Shown here: one piece after another, positions 47,468 to 55,018 of the stretch
Layout of the letters: every line of letters begins with the position of its first letter
Numbering within the stretch: position 1 is the first letter of the stretch
Assembly (NCBI GenBank): GCA_038260305.1
Contig: JBBSNY010000014.1
Span: 1 to 64,000, forward strand
Direction: 5' to 3'
DNA: 64,000 bases
Source: CADCVQ01 sp038260305
GTDB taxonomy: Bacteria > Actinomycetota > Thermoleophilia > Solirubrobacterales > Solirubrobacteraceae
Program-made: the position numbers and the translations under genes
The notes under the pieces: model-generated
Databases searched by the model: none
What the model was told of the DNA's origin: nothing
The model's input: only the letters and a program-made list of their open reading frames with translations

Positions 47468-47721
47468 TCCGCCAGCACCTCCGACGGCAGCGGCACGCCA
47501 GGCAGCGGCTCCAGCGGCTCACCGAGATCAAGCACATCACCACGGGCAGGTGTCATCCGGCCACTTGCCACGAGGCGATCGACTGCGCTTTGGCATGGCA
47601 CGGGGATGAGCAACGCGACTGGGCGGCCCCGGTCGGTGACCTCGATCGTCTCGCCGCCCTCGACTGCGCGCAGATGCTTGCTCGCCCGCTGACGAAGCTC
47701 ACGAATGCCGATCGATCGCAT
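47464..47721 (-). CDS. vapB: Phd/YefM-type antitoxin (VapB-like)
   Basis: 85 residues from ATG 47721, with AAGGAGGTG upstream at 13 bases spacing. SIGIRELRQRASKHLRAVEG and ETIEVTDRGRPVALLIPV form the N-terminal DNA-binding dimer of Phd-type antitoxins. The C-terminal ~40 residues (ARGDVLDLGEPLEPLPG) should wrap a toxin. Its toxin partner is only a fragment, so this is an orphan antitoxin that may still repress its own promoter or counter another toxin. Confidence 0.88.
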   Translation of the reverse strand: MRSIGIRELRQRASKHLRAVEGGETIEVTDRGRPVALLIPVPCQSAVDRLVASGRMTPARGDVLDLGEPLEPLPGVPLPSEVLAD

Positions 47722-47723
47722 GA

Positions 47724-47735
47724 GCTACTCGTAGC
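47724..47735. promoter_or_regulatory. Inverted repeat at the antitoxin start, operator candidate
   Basis: GCTAC and GTAGC flank two bases, immediately upstream of the antitoxin ATG (47721). Phd-type antitoxins repress by binding such palindromes over their own start. Confidence 0.4.
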
Positions 47736-47744
47736 ACCTCCTTC

Positions 47745-47824
47745 ATGAACGATCGGCACTTCGCGGTGGACGCAGGGCACGGGTGCCCCTTCAAACATGA
47801 CATGCGTGAACGAGCGGCACCTCT
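47745..47824 (+). repeat. Dispersed ~80-bp repeat, copy 2
   Basis: Partner of 24135-24214, in an intergenic region between the antitoxin gene and the RNA methyltransferase gene. It keeps the CATGACATGCGTGAAC core and the 61-bp spacing of the RTGAAC units. In the same frame both copies would begin MN-x-RH and contain HGCP-x2-HDMRE, with several differences at third codon positions. Confidence 0.55.
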
Positions 47825-47913
47825 ACGGCCGCGCGGCATCGACATGTCGATCTTTCAGCCGCGGGCCGGGCAGCGGCGGCTTGACGCGTGCGATCGACGG
47901 GAACCAGTCGGGC

Positions 47914-49290
47914 CTACGTTCGGTCGAGCACGGCCACGCATTCGATGTGCGGGGTCTGCGGGAACATGTCGACTGGCGCGACGCGGCGCAGGGCGTAGCC
48001 GGCCTCGACGAGCTGGGCGGCGTTCGGGGCGAGCGTCGTCGGGTTGCAGGAGATGTAGACGATCCGCCGCGGCGAGGCCTCGATGATGCGGCGTACGACC
48101 TTCTGCGACAGGCCCGCGCGCGGCGGGTCGATCATGCAGACGTCGGGGCGACTGGCCTCGTCGACGAGCTCGCGCAGCGCGAGACGCACGTCGCCGGCGA
48201 AGAACTTCGCGTTGTCGATCTCGTTGCGTTTGGCGTTGGCGATCGCGTCGGCGACGGCCGGCTCGACGATCTCAAGGCCCCACACCTCGCCGGCGCGGGC
48301 CGCGATCGTGAGGCCGACGGTGCCGATCCCGCAGTACAGGTCGAAGACCCGCTCCCAGCCCTTCAGGTCGGCGAACTCGGCGGCGATCTCGTACAGCCGC
48401 TCGGCCATCTCGGTGTTCGTCTGAAAGAACGCGAGCGGCGAGATCGCGAGACGCAGGCCGCCGATCTCCTCCTCGAGCGCGGGCGCGCCCGCGATCAGCG
48501 ACGTGTCGCCGCCCGACGTCGTCTCGGCGAGCTCGTCGGTGCGCGTCCACATCAGGCCCTCGCACTCGACGGCGGCGGCGAGCGACGACGTGTCGAGCTC
48601 ACCCGGACCGGTCACGATCCGCACCTGCAGCGCGCCCGTGCGGCGGCCCTCGCGGATGACGAGGTTGCGCAGTAGACCCGTGTGCGTGCGACGGTCCATC
48701 GCCTGCAAGCCGTTCTCACGACACCACCCGACGACCTGCTCGCGGGCGAGGTTCGAGCGCTCGGAGGCCAGCAGGCAGTCGCTCACGGGCAGGATCTCGT
48801 GCCACGAGCCCGGGGCGTGGAAGCCACACACGAGCGAGCCGTCATCGGCCGTGCCGAACGAGTACTCGAGCTTGTTGCGGTAGCGCCACTGCTCGACGGC
48901 CGGGACGATCTCGTCGAGCACGAAGCCGTCGAGCTTGCCGATCCGCGTCAGCGCGTCACGCACCTGCTCCTGCTTGACGGCGAGCTGGCGCTCGTAGGGC
49001 AGCACCTGCCACGGCGCGCCCGGATGGTCGGCCAGCGGGGCGATGCGCTCGGGACTCGGCTCGAGCACGTCGAGCGTGCGCGCCTCGGCGTAGCCGCGCT
49101 TGCGCTTCGTGACGACGGCACGGACGCGATCGCCCGGGATCGCGCCGCTGACGAAGACGACGTAGCCGCCGCGTCCGTCGTCAGTCGACCCTTCGAGGCG
49201 GGCGATGCCGTTGCCGCCGTAGGCGAGCGACTCGACGCGCAGCTCGAGCTCGGCACCGCGCTCGGGGCGCGTGAACGTGGAGGTCTCCAT
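47914..49290 (-). CDS. rlmD: 23S rRNA (uracil-5-)-methyltransferase RlmD/RumA-type with TRAM domain
   Basis: 458 residues from ATG 49290. It methylates a uridine in rRNA or tRNA at C5 using SAM. The TRAM domain (about 10-70, LRVESLAYGGNGIARLEG) binds RNA. The methyltransferase core has DLYCGIGTVGLTIA, the Cys nucleophile in YISCNPTTLAPN, MIDPPRAGLS and FPQTPHIECV. The 4Fe-4S cysteines that RumA carries after the TRAM domain are absent (APLADHPGAPWQVLPYERQL), so the enzyme is the cluster-free type. Single gene with a leaderless-type promoter. Confidence 0.9.
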   Translation of the reverse strand: METSTFTRPERGAELELRVESLAYGGNGIARLEGSTDDGRGGYVVFVSGAIPGDRVRAVVTKRKRGYAEARTLDVLEPSPERIAPLADHPGAPWQVLPYERQLAVKQEQVRDALTRIGKLDGFVLDEIVPAVEQWRYRNKLEYSFGTADDGSLVCGFHAPGSWHEILPVSDCLLASERSNLAREQVVGWCRENGLQAMDRRTHTGLLRNLVIREGRRTGALQVRIVTGPGELDTSSLAAAVECEGLMWTRTDELAETTSGGDTSLIAGAPALEEEIGGLRLAISPLAFFQTNTEMAERLYEIAAEFADLKGWERVFDLYCGIGTVGLTIAARAGEVWGLEIVEPAVADAIANAKRNEIDNAKFFAGDVRLALRELVDEASRPDVCMIDPPRAGLSQKVVRRIIEASPRRIVYISCNPTTLAPNAAQLVEAGYALRRVAPVDMFPQTPHIECVAVLDRT

Positions 49291-49297
49291 CGCGCCC

Positions 49298-49303
49298 AGG
49301 ATA
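49298..49303 (-). promoter_or_regulatory. -10 hexamer TATCCT, leaderless geometry
   Basis: Seven bases before the ATG at 49290 on the minus strand. Confidence 0.5.
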
Positions 49304-49392
49304 TGCGGCGCGTGCCGAGCCCGGGCCCCAGCCCCAGCCCGAGCGCCGCCATGGCCGCCGCCACCGACATCGCCGCGAACCGCCGCACGCCC

Positions 49393-49518
49393 TCAGCGCC
49401 GCCTCGCGTCGATCGCCGAGCGCGCGCGCCGATCGATTGCGGTCGCGACATCGCGAGCCTGGCGGCTCGCGACCTGGGCGAACACCGACGCGAGCTGCAC
49501 GATGTCGTCGCGTGTCAT
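49393..49518 (-). CDS. Possible 41-residue basic protein downstream of argF
   Basis: From ATG 49518 the minus strand encodes MTRDDIVQLASVFAQVASRQ and a basic end with RRARSAIDARRR. It starts 41 bp after argF on the same strand. The helical, charged composition and codon use are coding-like, but the gene is short, has no clear ribosome-binding site and matches no family. A TTG 30 bp upstream could extend it. Confidence 0.35.
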   Translation of the reverse strand: MTRDDIVQLASVFAQVASRQARDVATAIDRRARSAIDARRR

Positions 49519-49559
49519 GCGCAGGTACTTGCCGGTCAGGTGCAGCAACCCACCCCGCC

Positions 49560-50432
49560 TCACCGCAGCAGCAACTCCAGCAGCGCCTTCTGCGCATGCC
49601 GGCGGTTCTCGGCCTGCTCCCAGATGCGCTCTCGCGCGCCGTAGAGGACCTCGGCGGTGATCTCCTCGCCGGGGTGCGCGGGCAGGCAGTGCAGCGCGAT
49701 CGCGCCCGACGCCGCGCGGTCGAGCAGCGCGTCGTCGAGTTGATACGGGGCGAGCGCGGCGCGGCGCTCGTCGGCCGTCTCCTCGTCGCCCATGCTGACC
49801 CAGACGTCGGCGTAGATCGCGTGCGCGCCCGTGACCGCCTCCGCCGGGTCGTCGGTCAGGACGGCGCCGGGCGCGCCGGTCAGCGCGTAGCCCGCGGGCG
49901 AGGCGACGGCGACCTCGACGCCGACGATCGCCCCCATCAGAGCGAGCGAGCGCGCGACGTTGTTGCCGTCGCCGACGTAGGCGATCTTCAGTCCCTCGAG
50001 GCGGCCGAACTCCTCGCGCAGCGTCATCAGGTCGGCAAGCGCCTGGCACGGGTGGTGGCCGGCGGTCAGCATGTTGAAGACCGGTACCGTCGCCGCCTCG
50101 GCGAGCTCCTCGAGCAGCGCGTCGGGCCCCGTCCGGATGCCGATCGCCGCCATGTGGCGCGACAGGATCCGCGCCGTGTCACCGACCGACTCGCCGCGCG
50201 AGAGCTGCAACTCGCCCGAGCGCAGCACGACCGGGTTGCCGCCAAGCTCGAAGACGCCGGCCTCGAACGACAGCCGCGTGCGGGTCGAGGGCTTCTCGAA
50301 GATCAGGGCGATGCTGCGGCCCTCGAGCGCCCGCGAGGACAGCGGCGCGGCCTTGAGCGCGTCCGCTCGGTCCAGCAGCGCGACGATCTCGTCGCGGTCA
50401 AACTCGGTCCCGGTGAGCAGGTGGCGCGTCAA
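49560..50432 (-). CDS. argF: Ornithine carbamoyltransferase
   Basis: 290 residues from TTG 50432, supported by the -10 hexamer seven bases upstream. It makes citrulline from ornithine and carbamoyl phosphate in arginine synthesis. KPSTRTRLSFE is the carbamoyl-phosphate loop, HHPCQALADLMT the second phosphate site, DVWVSMGDE the ornithine-binding (D-x-x-x-S-M-G) loop and HCLPAHPGEE the C-terminal motif. No other arg gene is adjacent, so argF is detached from its usual operon here. Confidence 0.95.
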   Translation of the reverse strand: MTRHLLTGTEFDRDEIVALLDRADALKAAPLSSRALEGRSIALIFEKPSTRTRLSFEAGVFELGGNPVVLRSGELQLSRGESVGDTARILSRHMAAIGIRTGPDALLEELAEAATVPVFNMLTAGHHPCQALADLMTLREEFGRLEGLKIAYVGDGNNVARSLALMGAIVGVEVAVASPAGYALTGAPGAVLTDDPAEAVTGAHAIYADVWVSMGDEETADERRAALAPYQLDDALLDRAASGAIALHCLPAHPGEEITAEVLYGARERIWEQAENRRHAQKALLELLLR

Positions 50433-50439
50433 GTCGGGC

Positions 50440-50445
50440 AGTGTA
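50440..50445 (-). promoter_or_regulatory. -10 hexamer TACACT, leaderless geometry
   Basis: Seven bases before the TTG start of argF; it lies just upstream of the divergent EEP gene and overlaps that gene's alternative GTG at 50441. Confidence 0.5.
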
Positions 50446-50452
50446 CGCCGCT

Positions 50453-51139
50453 GTGCGTGTCGTCACCTGGAACCTCTTCCACGGCCGTGCGCTGCCCGCC
50501 GCCGGGCGCGATCTACGCGAGGAGTTCGCGGCCGCGCTCGCCGGCTGGGCGTGGGACGTCGCGCTCCTGCAGGAGGTCCCGCCGTGGTGGCCGCCGGAGC
50601 TGGCGCGCGCCTGCGAAGCGCAGCACAGCGCGGCGCTGACCTCGCGCAACCTCGGGCTCGCGCTGCGGCGCGCGATCGCGCGGCGCGCGCCCGACCTCAT
50701 GAAGTCAAACGGCGGCAGCGCGAATGCGATCCTCGTGCGATCGAGCGCGGGGGCGATCGTCGACGAGCGCCGCGTGCTGCTGCGCCGCCTGCCGGAGCGC
50801 CGCGTCTGCCATGCGGTGGCGCTCGCCGACGGGACGTGGTGCGCGAACCTCCACGCGCAGGTGCACTCGGCCGAACGCGCGCAGGCCGACATCGAGCGGG
50901 CGGCCGCCGCGACGCTCGCGTGGTCGGGTCCAGGGCCGGTGCTGCTGGGCGGTGACTTCAACGTGCGAGAGCCGGTGGCGGCCGGCCTACAGCGGCTCGG
51001 CGGCCACGGCGTCGATCATGTCCTCGGACGCGGCTTCGTCGTCGCCGGCGCGCCCGAGTTCCCCGACCGGGGCTTGTTATCGGATCACGCGGCGGTCATC
51101 GTGACGCTGCTGCCGCTCGCGGGTGCCGCCGGCCGGTAG
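50453..51139 (+). CDS. Endonuclease/exonuclease/phosphatase (EEP) family hydrolase
   Basis: 228 residues from GTG 50453 (GTG 50441 is in frame but sits in the argF promoter). A DNase I-like metal-dependent phosphodiesterase: VVTWNLFHGR, ALLQEVPP with the metal Glu, CANLHAQVH, VLLGGDFNVREP and GLLSDHAAVIVT are the core motifs in order. No signal peptide, so cytoplasmic. It may act on nucleic acid or on a phospholipid/inositol phosphate. Confidence 0.85.
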   Translation: MRVVTWNLFHGRALPAAGRDLREEFAAALAGWAWDVALLQEVPPWWPPELARACEAQHSAALTSRNLGLALRRAIARRAPDLMKSNGGSANAILVRSSAGAIVDERRVLLRRLPERRVCHAVALADGTWCANLHAQVHSAERAQADIERAAAATLAWSGPGPVLLGGDFNVREPVAAGLQRLGGHGVDHVLGRGFVVAGAPEFPDRGLLSDHAAVIVTLLPLAGAAGR

Positions 51140-51142
51140 GGT
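51137..51142 (+). promoter_or_regulatory. -10 hexamer TAGGGT before the cupredoxin lipoprotein gene
   Basis: Overlaps the TAG stop of the EEP gene; a leader of about 33 nt with GGGAG near the ATG at 51182 would follow. Confidence 0.35.
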
Positions 51143-51181
51143 CGCTGCGTCGCCACCCCTTCGCACGACCCGGGAGCACCC

Positions 51182-51598
51182 ATGTCTCGCCTGTCAGCCA
51201 CCCTCCTCGCCTGTCTTTCCGTCGCGGCCGCCGGCACGCTCGCCGCCTGCGGCTCGAGCAACGACTCGAGCAGCGCTGCCAAGAGCACGAGCACCCCCGC
51301 GGCGCAGCCGGCACCGCCGCCGGCGGCCGCGGCCGCGAAGTCCGGCGTCGTCGACGTGAACATGAAGAACATCAAGTTCGTCCCCGAGGCGATCACCGTG
51401 AAGGTCGGTCAGAAGATCCACTGGACGAACACGGACACCCCGCCGCACACGGTCACGGCAAGGTCCGGCGCGACGTTTGACTCCGGCAACATGAACCCTG
51501 GCGATACGTTCGACTACACGCCGACTAAGGCCGGAACGATCCACTACTACTGCCAGATCCACGCAGGGCAGGTCGGCACGATCACCGTCACGAAGTAG
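51182..51598 (+). CDS. Cupredoxin-domain lipoprotein with Gln in the axial position
   Basis: 138 residues from ATG 51182. A lipoprotein signal peptide ends with the lipobox LAAC (Cys22), then a Ser/Ala/Pro linker. The ~85-residue domain (VDVNMKNIKFVPEAITVKVG, NTDTPPHTVTA) is plastocyanin-like. The copper site has His in PPHTVTA and Cys and His in YYCQIHAGQVG. Where plastocyanin has Met (C-x-x-H-x-x-M) this has Gln, as in stellacyanin, which lowers the redox potential. Exported and membrane-anchored, it probably transfers electrons. A second cupredoxin at 35.1 kb keeps Met. Confidence 0.88.
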   Translation: MSRLSATLLACLSVAAAGTLAACGSSNDSSSAAKSTSTPAAQPAPPPAAAAAKSGVVDVNMKNIKFVPEAITVKVGQKIHWTNTDTPPHTVTARSGATFDSGNMNPGDTFDYTPTKAGTIHYYCQIHAGQVGTITVTK

Positions 51599-51605
51599 CG
51601 CGCGG

Positions 51606-52091
51606 TCAGGAGCTCGGGCGCAGCCCGAAGCCGCGCAGCATGAGCATCGCGCGCGCCGCGGTGGAACCGGGCTTCGGCAGCACCCCGAGTTGAATCGCCG
51701 CGTCGTAGAGATCGAAGAACGCCCGCGCGCGCCACAGTCGCGTGCGAGCCTCGTCGAGCTCGCAGTAGAGGACCGTCTGGACGACGATCGCCCGACCCGA
51801 CGCGGGGAACTCGCCGAGCTGACCGCTGTGCGTCGCCAGCAGCCGCGCGGGCGCGGCGACGAAGCGCCCGTCCGACAGGCGCTCGCCGGTCGTCTCCAGG
51901 CGCGCGTCCGGGGCGCCCGTGCGCAGGCGCGCGATGTGGCCGGCGAGCGCGGCGGGACCGATCAGCGGCTTGAACGTGAGCGGGTCCTCGTAGTGCAGGT
52001 CGGGCGCGCAGGACGCGGCGATCTCGGCCGCGAAGTCGCTCGCCGACCACGACGCCTGGAAGCGATCGAGGAGCGCGTCGACGGAGCTCAC
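51606..52091 (-). CDS. SnoaL-like NTF2-fold protein coupled to thiG
   Basis: 161 residues from GTG 52091, overlapping the thiG stop as GTGA. The SnoaL/NTF2 cone fold is indicated by SSVDALLDRFQASWSASDFA, DLHYEDPLTFKPLIGPAALAGHI, and a beta-sheet end (AIVVQTVLYCELDEARTRLW). SnoaL-like proteins are isomerases, cyclases or hydratases on small ring compounds. Coupling to thiG makes a role in the thiazole branch possible, but no such function is known to me. It is the last gene of the thi operon. Confidence 0.75.
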   Translation of the reverse strand: MSSVDALLDRFQASWSASDFAAEIAASCAPDLHYEDPLTFKPLIGPAALAGHIARLRTGAPDARLETTGERLSDGRFVAAPARLLATHSGQLGEFPASGRAIVVQTVLYCELDEARTRLWRARAFFDLYDAAIQLGVLPKPGSTAARAMLMLRGFGLRPSS

Positions 52092-52864
52092 TCGGCGAAC
52101 TCCGCCATGCCCTGCAGCGGCGAGCTCGCCCGCGCGTGCGTGCGCCGGGCGATCCGCCCGGCCCCACGCGCGAGCATGCCCGCGAGCACCCCGTGGCGGA
52201 TCGCGTGCGCCATCGCGACGGGATCCGCAGCGCGCGAGATCGCGCTCGCGCACAGCACGGCGTCGCAGCCGAGCTCCATCGCCAGCGCGGCGTCGGAGGC
52301 CGTGCCGACGCCGGCGTCGAGGATCACCGGCACCCCGGCCTGTTCGACGATCAGCGTGATGTTCGCCGGGTTCGCGATCCCCATGCCGCTGCCGATCGGC
52401 GAGCCAAGCGGCATGACCGCGGCGCAGCCGGCGTCCTCGAGTCGGCGCGCGAGGACCGGGTCGTCGTTCGTGTACGGCAGCACGACGAAGCCGTCGTCGA
52501 CGAGCTGCTCGGCGGCGTGCAGCAGCTCGGGCGCATCGGGCAGCAGCGTGCGCTCGTCGCCGATGACCTCGAGCTTGACCCAGTCGGTCTGCAGCGCCTC
52601 GCGGGCGAGCTGCGCGGTCAGGACCGCGTCGCGCGCCGTGAAGCAGCCGGCGGTGTTCGGCAGCACGTCGACGCCTTTGGCGCGAATGACGTCGAGCAGC
52701 GAGCCCTGCGCGGTCGCGTCGATGCGGCGCATCGCGACGGTGACGAGCTCGGTCTCGCAGGCGTCGATCACCTCGGCGAGGGTCTGCAGGCTCCTGAAGC
52801 CGCCGGTGCCGAGCAGCAGTCGCGAGCCAAGCTCGCGGCCGGCGATGTGCAGCGAAGCGGTCAT
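52088..52864 (-). CDS. thiG: Thiazole synthase ThiG
   Basis: 258 residues from ATG 52864, overlapping thiS as ATGA. It forms the thiazole phosphate of thiamin from DXP, dehydroglycine and ThiS-thiocarboxylate. LLLGTGGFRS, WVKLEVIGDERTLLPD with the Schiff-base Lys, PLGSPIGSGMGIANP and VILDAGVGTASDAALAMELG are all present, and the length is standard. Confidence 0.95.
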   Translation of the reverse strand: MTASLHIAGRELGSRLLLGTGGFRSLQTLAEVIDACETELVTVAMRRIDATAQGSLLDVIRAKGVDVLPNTAGCFTARDAVLTAQLAREALQTDWVKLEVIGDERTLLPDAPELLHAAEQLVDDGFVVLPYTNDDPVLARRLEDAGCAAVMPLGSPIGSGMGIANPANITLIVEQAGVPVILDAGVGTASDAALAMELGCDAVLCASAISRAADPVAMAHAIRHGVLAGMLARGAGRIARRTHARASSPLQGMAEFAE

Positions 52865-53064
52865 CCGCCCTGCGTCGCCGTGACGATCTCCACGCGCGAT
52901 CCGTCGGAGACGGTGCGCGTCGGCCAGACGCCGCGGCGCGCGACCTCCGCGTCGACGGCAACCGCGATGCCGGCCGTGTCGGGATCGATGTCGATCGCGA
53001 GCAGGACGTCGCGGATCGTCGGGGCGCTGCCGGCCTCGGTCGGGGTGCCGTTGACGTAGATCAT
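52861..53064 (-). CDS. thiS: Sulfur-carrier protein ThiS
   Basis: 67 residues from ATG 53064, overlapping the end of thiO (ATGA). A ubiquitin-fold carrier that is adenylated and thiocarboxylated at its C-terminal Gly-Gly (ATQGG here), then gives sulfur to ThiG. The TIRDVLLAIDIDPDTAGIAV helix-strand pattern and length fit. The adenylating enzyme (ThiF/MoeB) is not in this window. Confidence 0.93.
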   Translation of the reverse strand: MIYVNGTPTEAGSAPTIRDVLLAIDIDPDTAGIAVAVDAEVARRGVWPTRTVSDGSRVEIVTATQGG

Positions 53065-54215
53065 GCCGGGACCTCGTGGCGATCGAGCGCGAAACGGTCC
53101 GCGCGGAACGCCGCCGGCGGGTCGATCCCGTCGAGCGCGTCGGCGACGAGCTCGGCGGTGACGGGCGTCAGCAGGATCCCGTTGCGGTGATGGCCCGTCG
53201 CCCAGTGCAGGCCGTCGACTCCCTCCGCCGGGCCAAGCACCGGCGCGTTGTCGGGCGTCGCCGGGCGCAGACCGGCCGACGTCTCCTCGACGACGAGCTC
53301 ATGGACGCCGGGAACGAGCTCGCCGGCGTCGCGTAGCAGCTCGTAGAGGCCGCCGGCGGTGACCGTCGTATCGAAGCCGCGCTCCTCCGTGGTCGCGCCG
53401 AGCACGTAGCGACCGTCGCCGCGCGGGACGAGGTAGCCGCCCTCGAAGCGCACGATGCGCTCGAGCATGCCGGGCCCGTTGCGGTCGCGCAGCCGGATGA
53501 TCTGACCCTTGACGGGGCGCAGCGGGAAGCGCGCGTCGTCCGGGATGCCCGCGAGCGCGCCGCTCCAGGCGCCGGCCGCGACGACGACCTGCTCGGTCGC
53601 GATGACGGAGCCGTCGTCGCAGCGCACGCCCGCGATCTTGGCGCCCTGCCACAAGACCCGTTCCGCGCCCCGACCCGTAGAGATGACAGCCCCTACGCGG
53701 CGGCCTGCCTCAGCGAGGGCGGCCACCGTCGCGCGGGGGTCTGTTGCGTGGTCGCCGGGGATGGCCAATGCAAGCCTTGTCGTGGGGGCGAGCGCGGGCT
53801 CGAGCCGGCGAGCTGCGCTTGGAAGCAGCCGCTTCACCGCGAGCCCGAGCTCGAGTCGCAGCGCGAGCTCACGTTCGAGCGCCTCGGCCTCGTCGCGATC
53901 GCGCGCGACGACGAGCGCGCCGCAGCAGCGCAGCCCGGGATCGATGCCCGACGCCCGCGCGAGCTCGGCCGCGAACGCCGGCCAGGCGCGCGCGCTGCGC
54001 AAACCGAGCTCGAGCAGCGCGAGCTCGCCGGGGTCGGCCTCGGTGACCGGCGCGAGCATCCCGGCTGCGACGAACGAAGCGCCGCCGCCGAGCTCGCCGC
54101 GCTCGAGCACGCAAACCGAGCGCCCGCGCTGCGCGGCACGCCACGCGATCGCGAGTCCGATCACGCCGCCGCCGATGACGACGACGTCGGCTCTTGCGGT
54201 GGGATCCTGCGGCAT
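53061..54215 (-). CDS. thiO: Glycine oxidase ThiO
   Basis: 384 residues from ATG 54215. An ATG 21 bp upstream (54236) falls inside the conserved 3' part of the TPP riboswitch and is not taken as the start. It oxidises glycine to dehydroglycine with FAD, feeding ThiG. VVVIGGGVIGLAIAWRA binds FAD, then GGGASFVAAGMLAP, and the C-terminal AGLRPATPDNAPVLGPAEG and WATGHHRNGILLTP are typical of ThiO/DAO-type oxidases. First gene of thiO-thiS-thiG-SnoaL, all joined by 4-bp overlaps. Confidence 0.93.
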   Translation of the reverse strand: MPQDPTARADVVVIGGGVIGLAIAWRAAQRGRSVCVLERGELGGGASFVAAGMLAPVTEADPGELALLELGLRSARAWPAFAAELARASGIDPGLRCCGALVVARDRDEAEALERELALRLELGLAVKRLLPSAARRLEPALAPTTRLALAIPGDHATDPRATVAALAEAGRRVGAVISTGRGAERVLWQGAKIAGVRCDDGSVIATEQVVVAAGAWSGALAGIPDDARFPLRPVKGQIIRLRDRNGPGMLERIVRFEGGYLVPRGDGRYVLGATTEERGFDTTVTAGGLYELLRDAGELVPGVHELVVEETSAGLRPATPDNAPVLGPAEGVDGLHWATGHHRNGILLTPVTAELVADALDGIDPPAAFRADRFALDRHEVPA

Positions 54216-54218
54216 TGC

Positions 54219-54303
54219 ACCTCGCTTCGCCGGCATGACCCGGATCAGCTGTTGACGGTCGGCGTGACGCCCTCTCAGCCCGCGCTCGCAGGCTCCCGTA
54301 GCG
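54219..54303 (-). promoter_or_regulatory. TPP riboswitch (thi box)
   Basis: On the minus strand CTACGGGAGCC, GGGCTGAGAGGG, CAGCTGATCCGGGTCATGCCGGCGAAGC follow the thi-box consensus: ACGGG...CTGAGA for the pyrimidine-binding arm and CTGATCCGG-TAATGCCGGCGAAG for the pyrophosphate arm, shown in parts. It ends four bases before the thiO ATG, so its closing stem includes the likely ribosome-binding purines. TPP should shut off translation of thiO and the coupled genes. Confidence 0.92.
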
Positions 54304-54306
54304 GCA

Positions 54307-54312
54307 ATGGTA
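54307..54312 (-). promoter_or_regulatory. -10 hexamer TACCAT of the thi operon
   Basis: Lies a few bases before the 5' edge of the TPP riboswitch, so the transcript would begin with the aptamer. Confidence 0.45.
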
Positions 54313-54358
54313 GAGGGTGCGGTGGGGGCGCTCGAAGCGACGTTGCGACAATGGTCGG

Positions 54359-55018
54359 GTGACCTCCTTCGACGAACGCCTGGCGCTGCTACGCAAGGCG
54401 GTGCTCTACCTCGTCTGCGATCTGCGTCCCGGCGGGCGGGCGCTCGAGGACGTGCTCGCGCCTGCGCTTGCCGGCGGCGTCGACATCGTGCAGCTGCGCG
54501 ACAAGCAGGCCACGCGCGACGAGCTGCTCGCCGGCGCCGCGATCGCGCGCCGCCTGTGCGATGACGCCGGCGCGCTGCTGATCCTCAACGACCGGCCCGA
54601 CCTCGTGCTGGAGGCCGGCGCCGACGGCTGCCACGTCGGGCAGGACGACATGGACGCGCCCGACGCCCGCGCGCTCGCGGGTGAGAGCGCGATCGTCGGG
54701 CAGTCGACGCACTTCCCGAACGAGATCGACGCCGCGACGAGCGCCGACTACATCGGCGTCGGCCCGGTATTCGCGACGCCGACGAAGCCCGGCCGCGCGG
54801 CCGTCGGGTTCGAGCTCGTGCGCTACGCCGGCGCGCACGCGCCGCTGCCGTTCTTCGCGATCGGCGGGATCGACGCCACGAATGTGGACGCGGTCGTCGA
54901 TGCAGGCGCGCGGCGGATCGCTGTCGTGCGGGCGATCACCGAGGCGGCCGATCCGCGCGCCGCGGCGGCCGCGCTGCGTGCGGCGCTCAGCCGGGAGCGG
55001 ATCGATGGCGTCGCGTAG
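54359..55018 (+). CDS. thiE: Thiamine-phosphate synthase ThiE
   Basis: 219 residues from GTG 54359. It joins HMP-PP and the thiazole phosphate to form thiamin phosphate. DIVQLRDKQATRDEL binds the pyrimidine diphosphate. ILNDRPDLVLEAGADGCHVGQDD, GQSTHFPNEIDAATSADYIGVGPVF, TPTKPGR and FFAIGGIDATN complete the family pattern. Divergent from the riboswitch-controlled operon by 55 bp; no second riboswitch was found for it. Confidence 0.95.
   Translation: MTSFDERLALLRKAVLYLVCDLRPGGRALEDVLAPALAGGVDIVQLRDKQATRDELLAGAAIARRLCDDAGALLILNDRPDLVLEAGADGCHVGQDDMDAPDARALAGESAIVGQSTHFPNEIDAATSADYIGVGPVFATPTKPGRAAVGFELVRYAGAHAPLPFFAIGGIDATNVDAVVDAGARRIAVVRAITEAADPRAAAAALRAALSRERIDGVA

Noticed and set aside
54216..54236. 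ATG at 54236 as the thiO start
   Set aside because: It is the ATG of the conserved GTCATGCCGGCGAAG part of the TPP aptamer; the next in-frame ATG starts the FAD-binding sequence.
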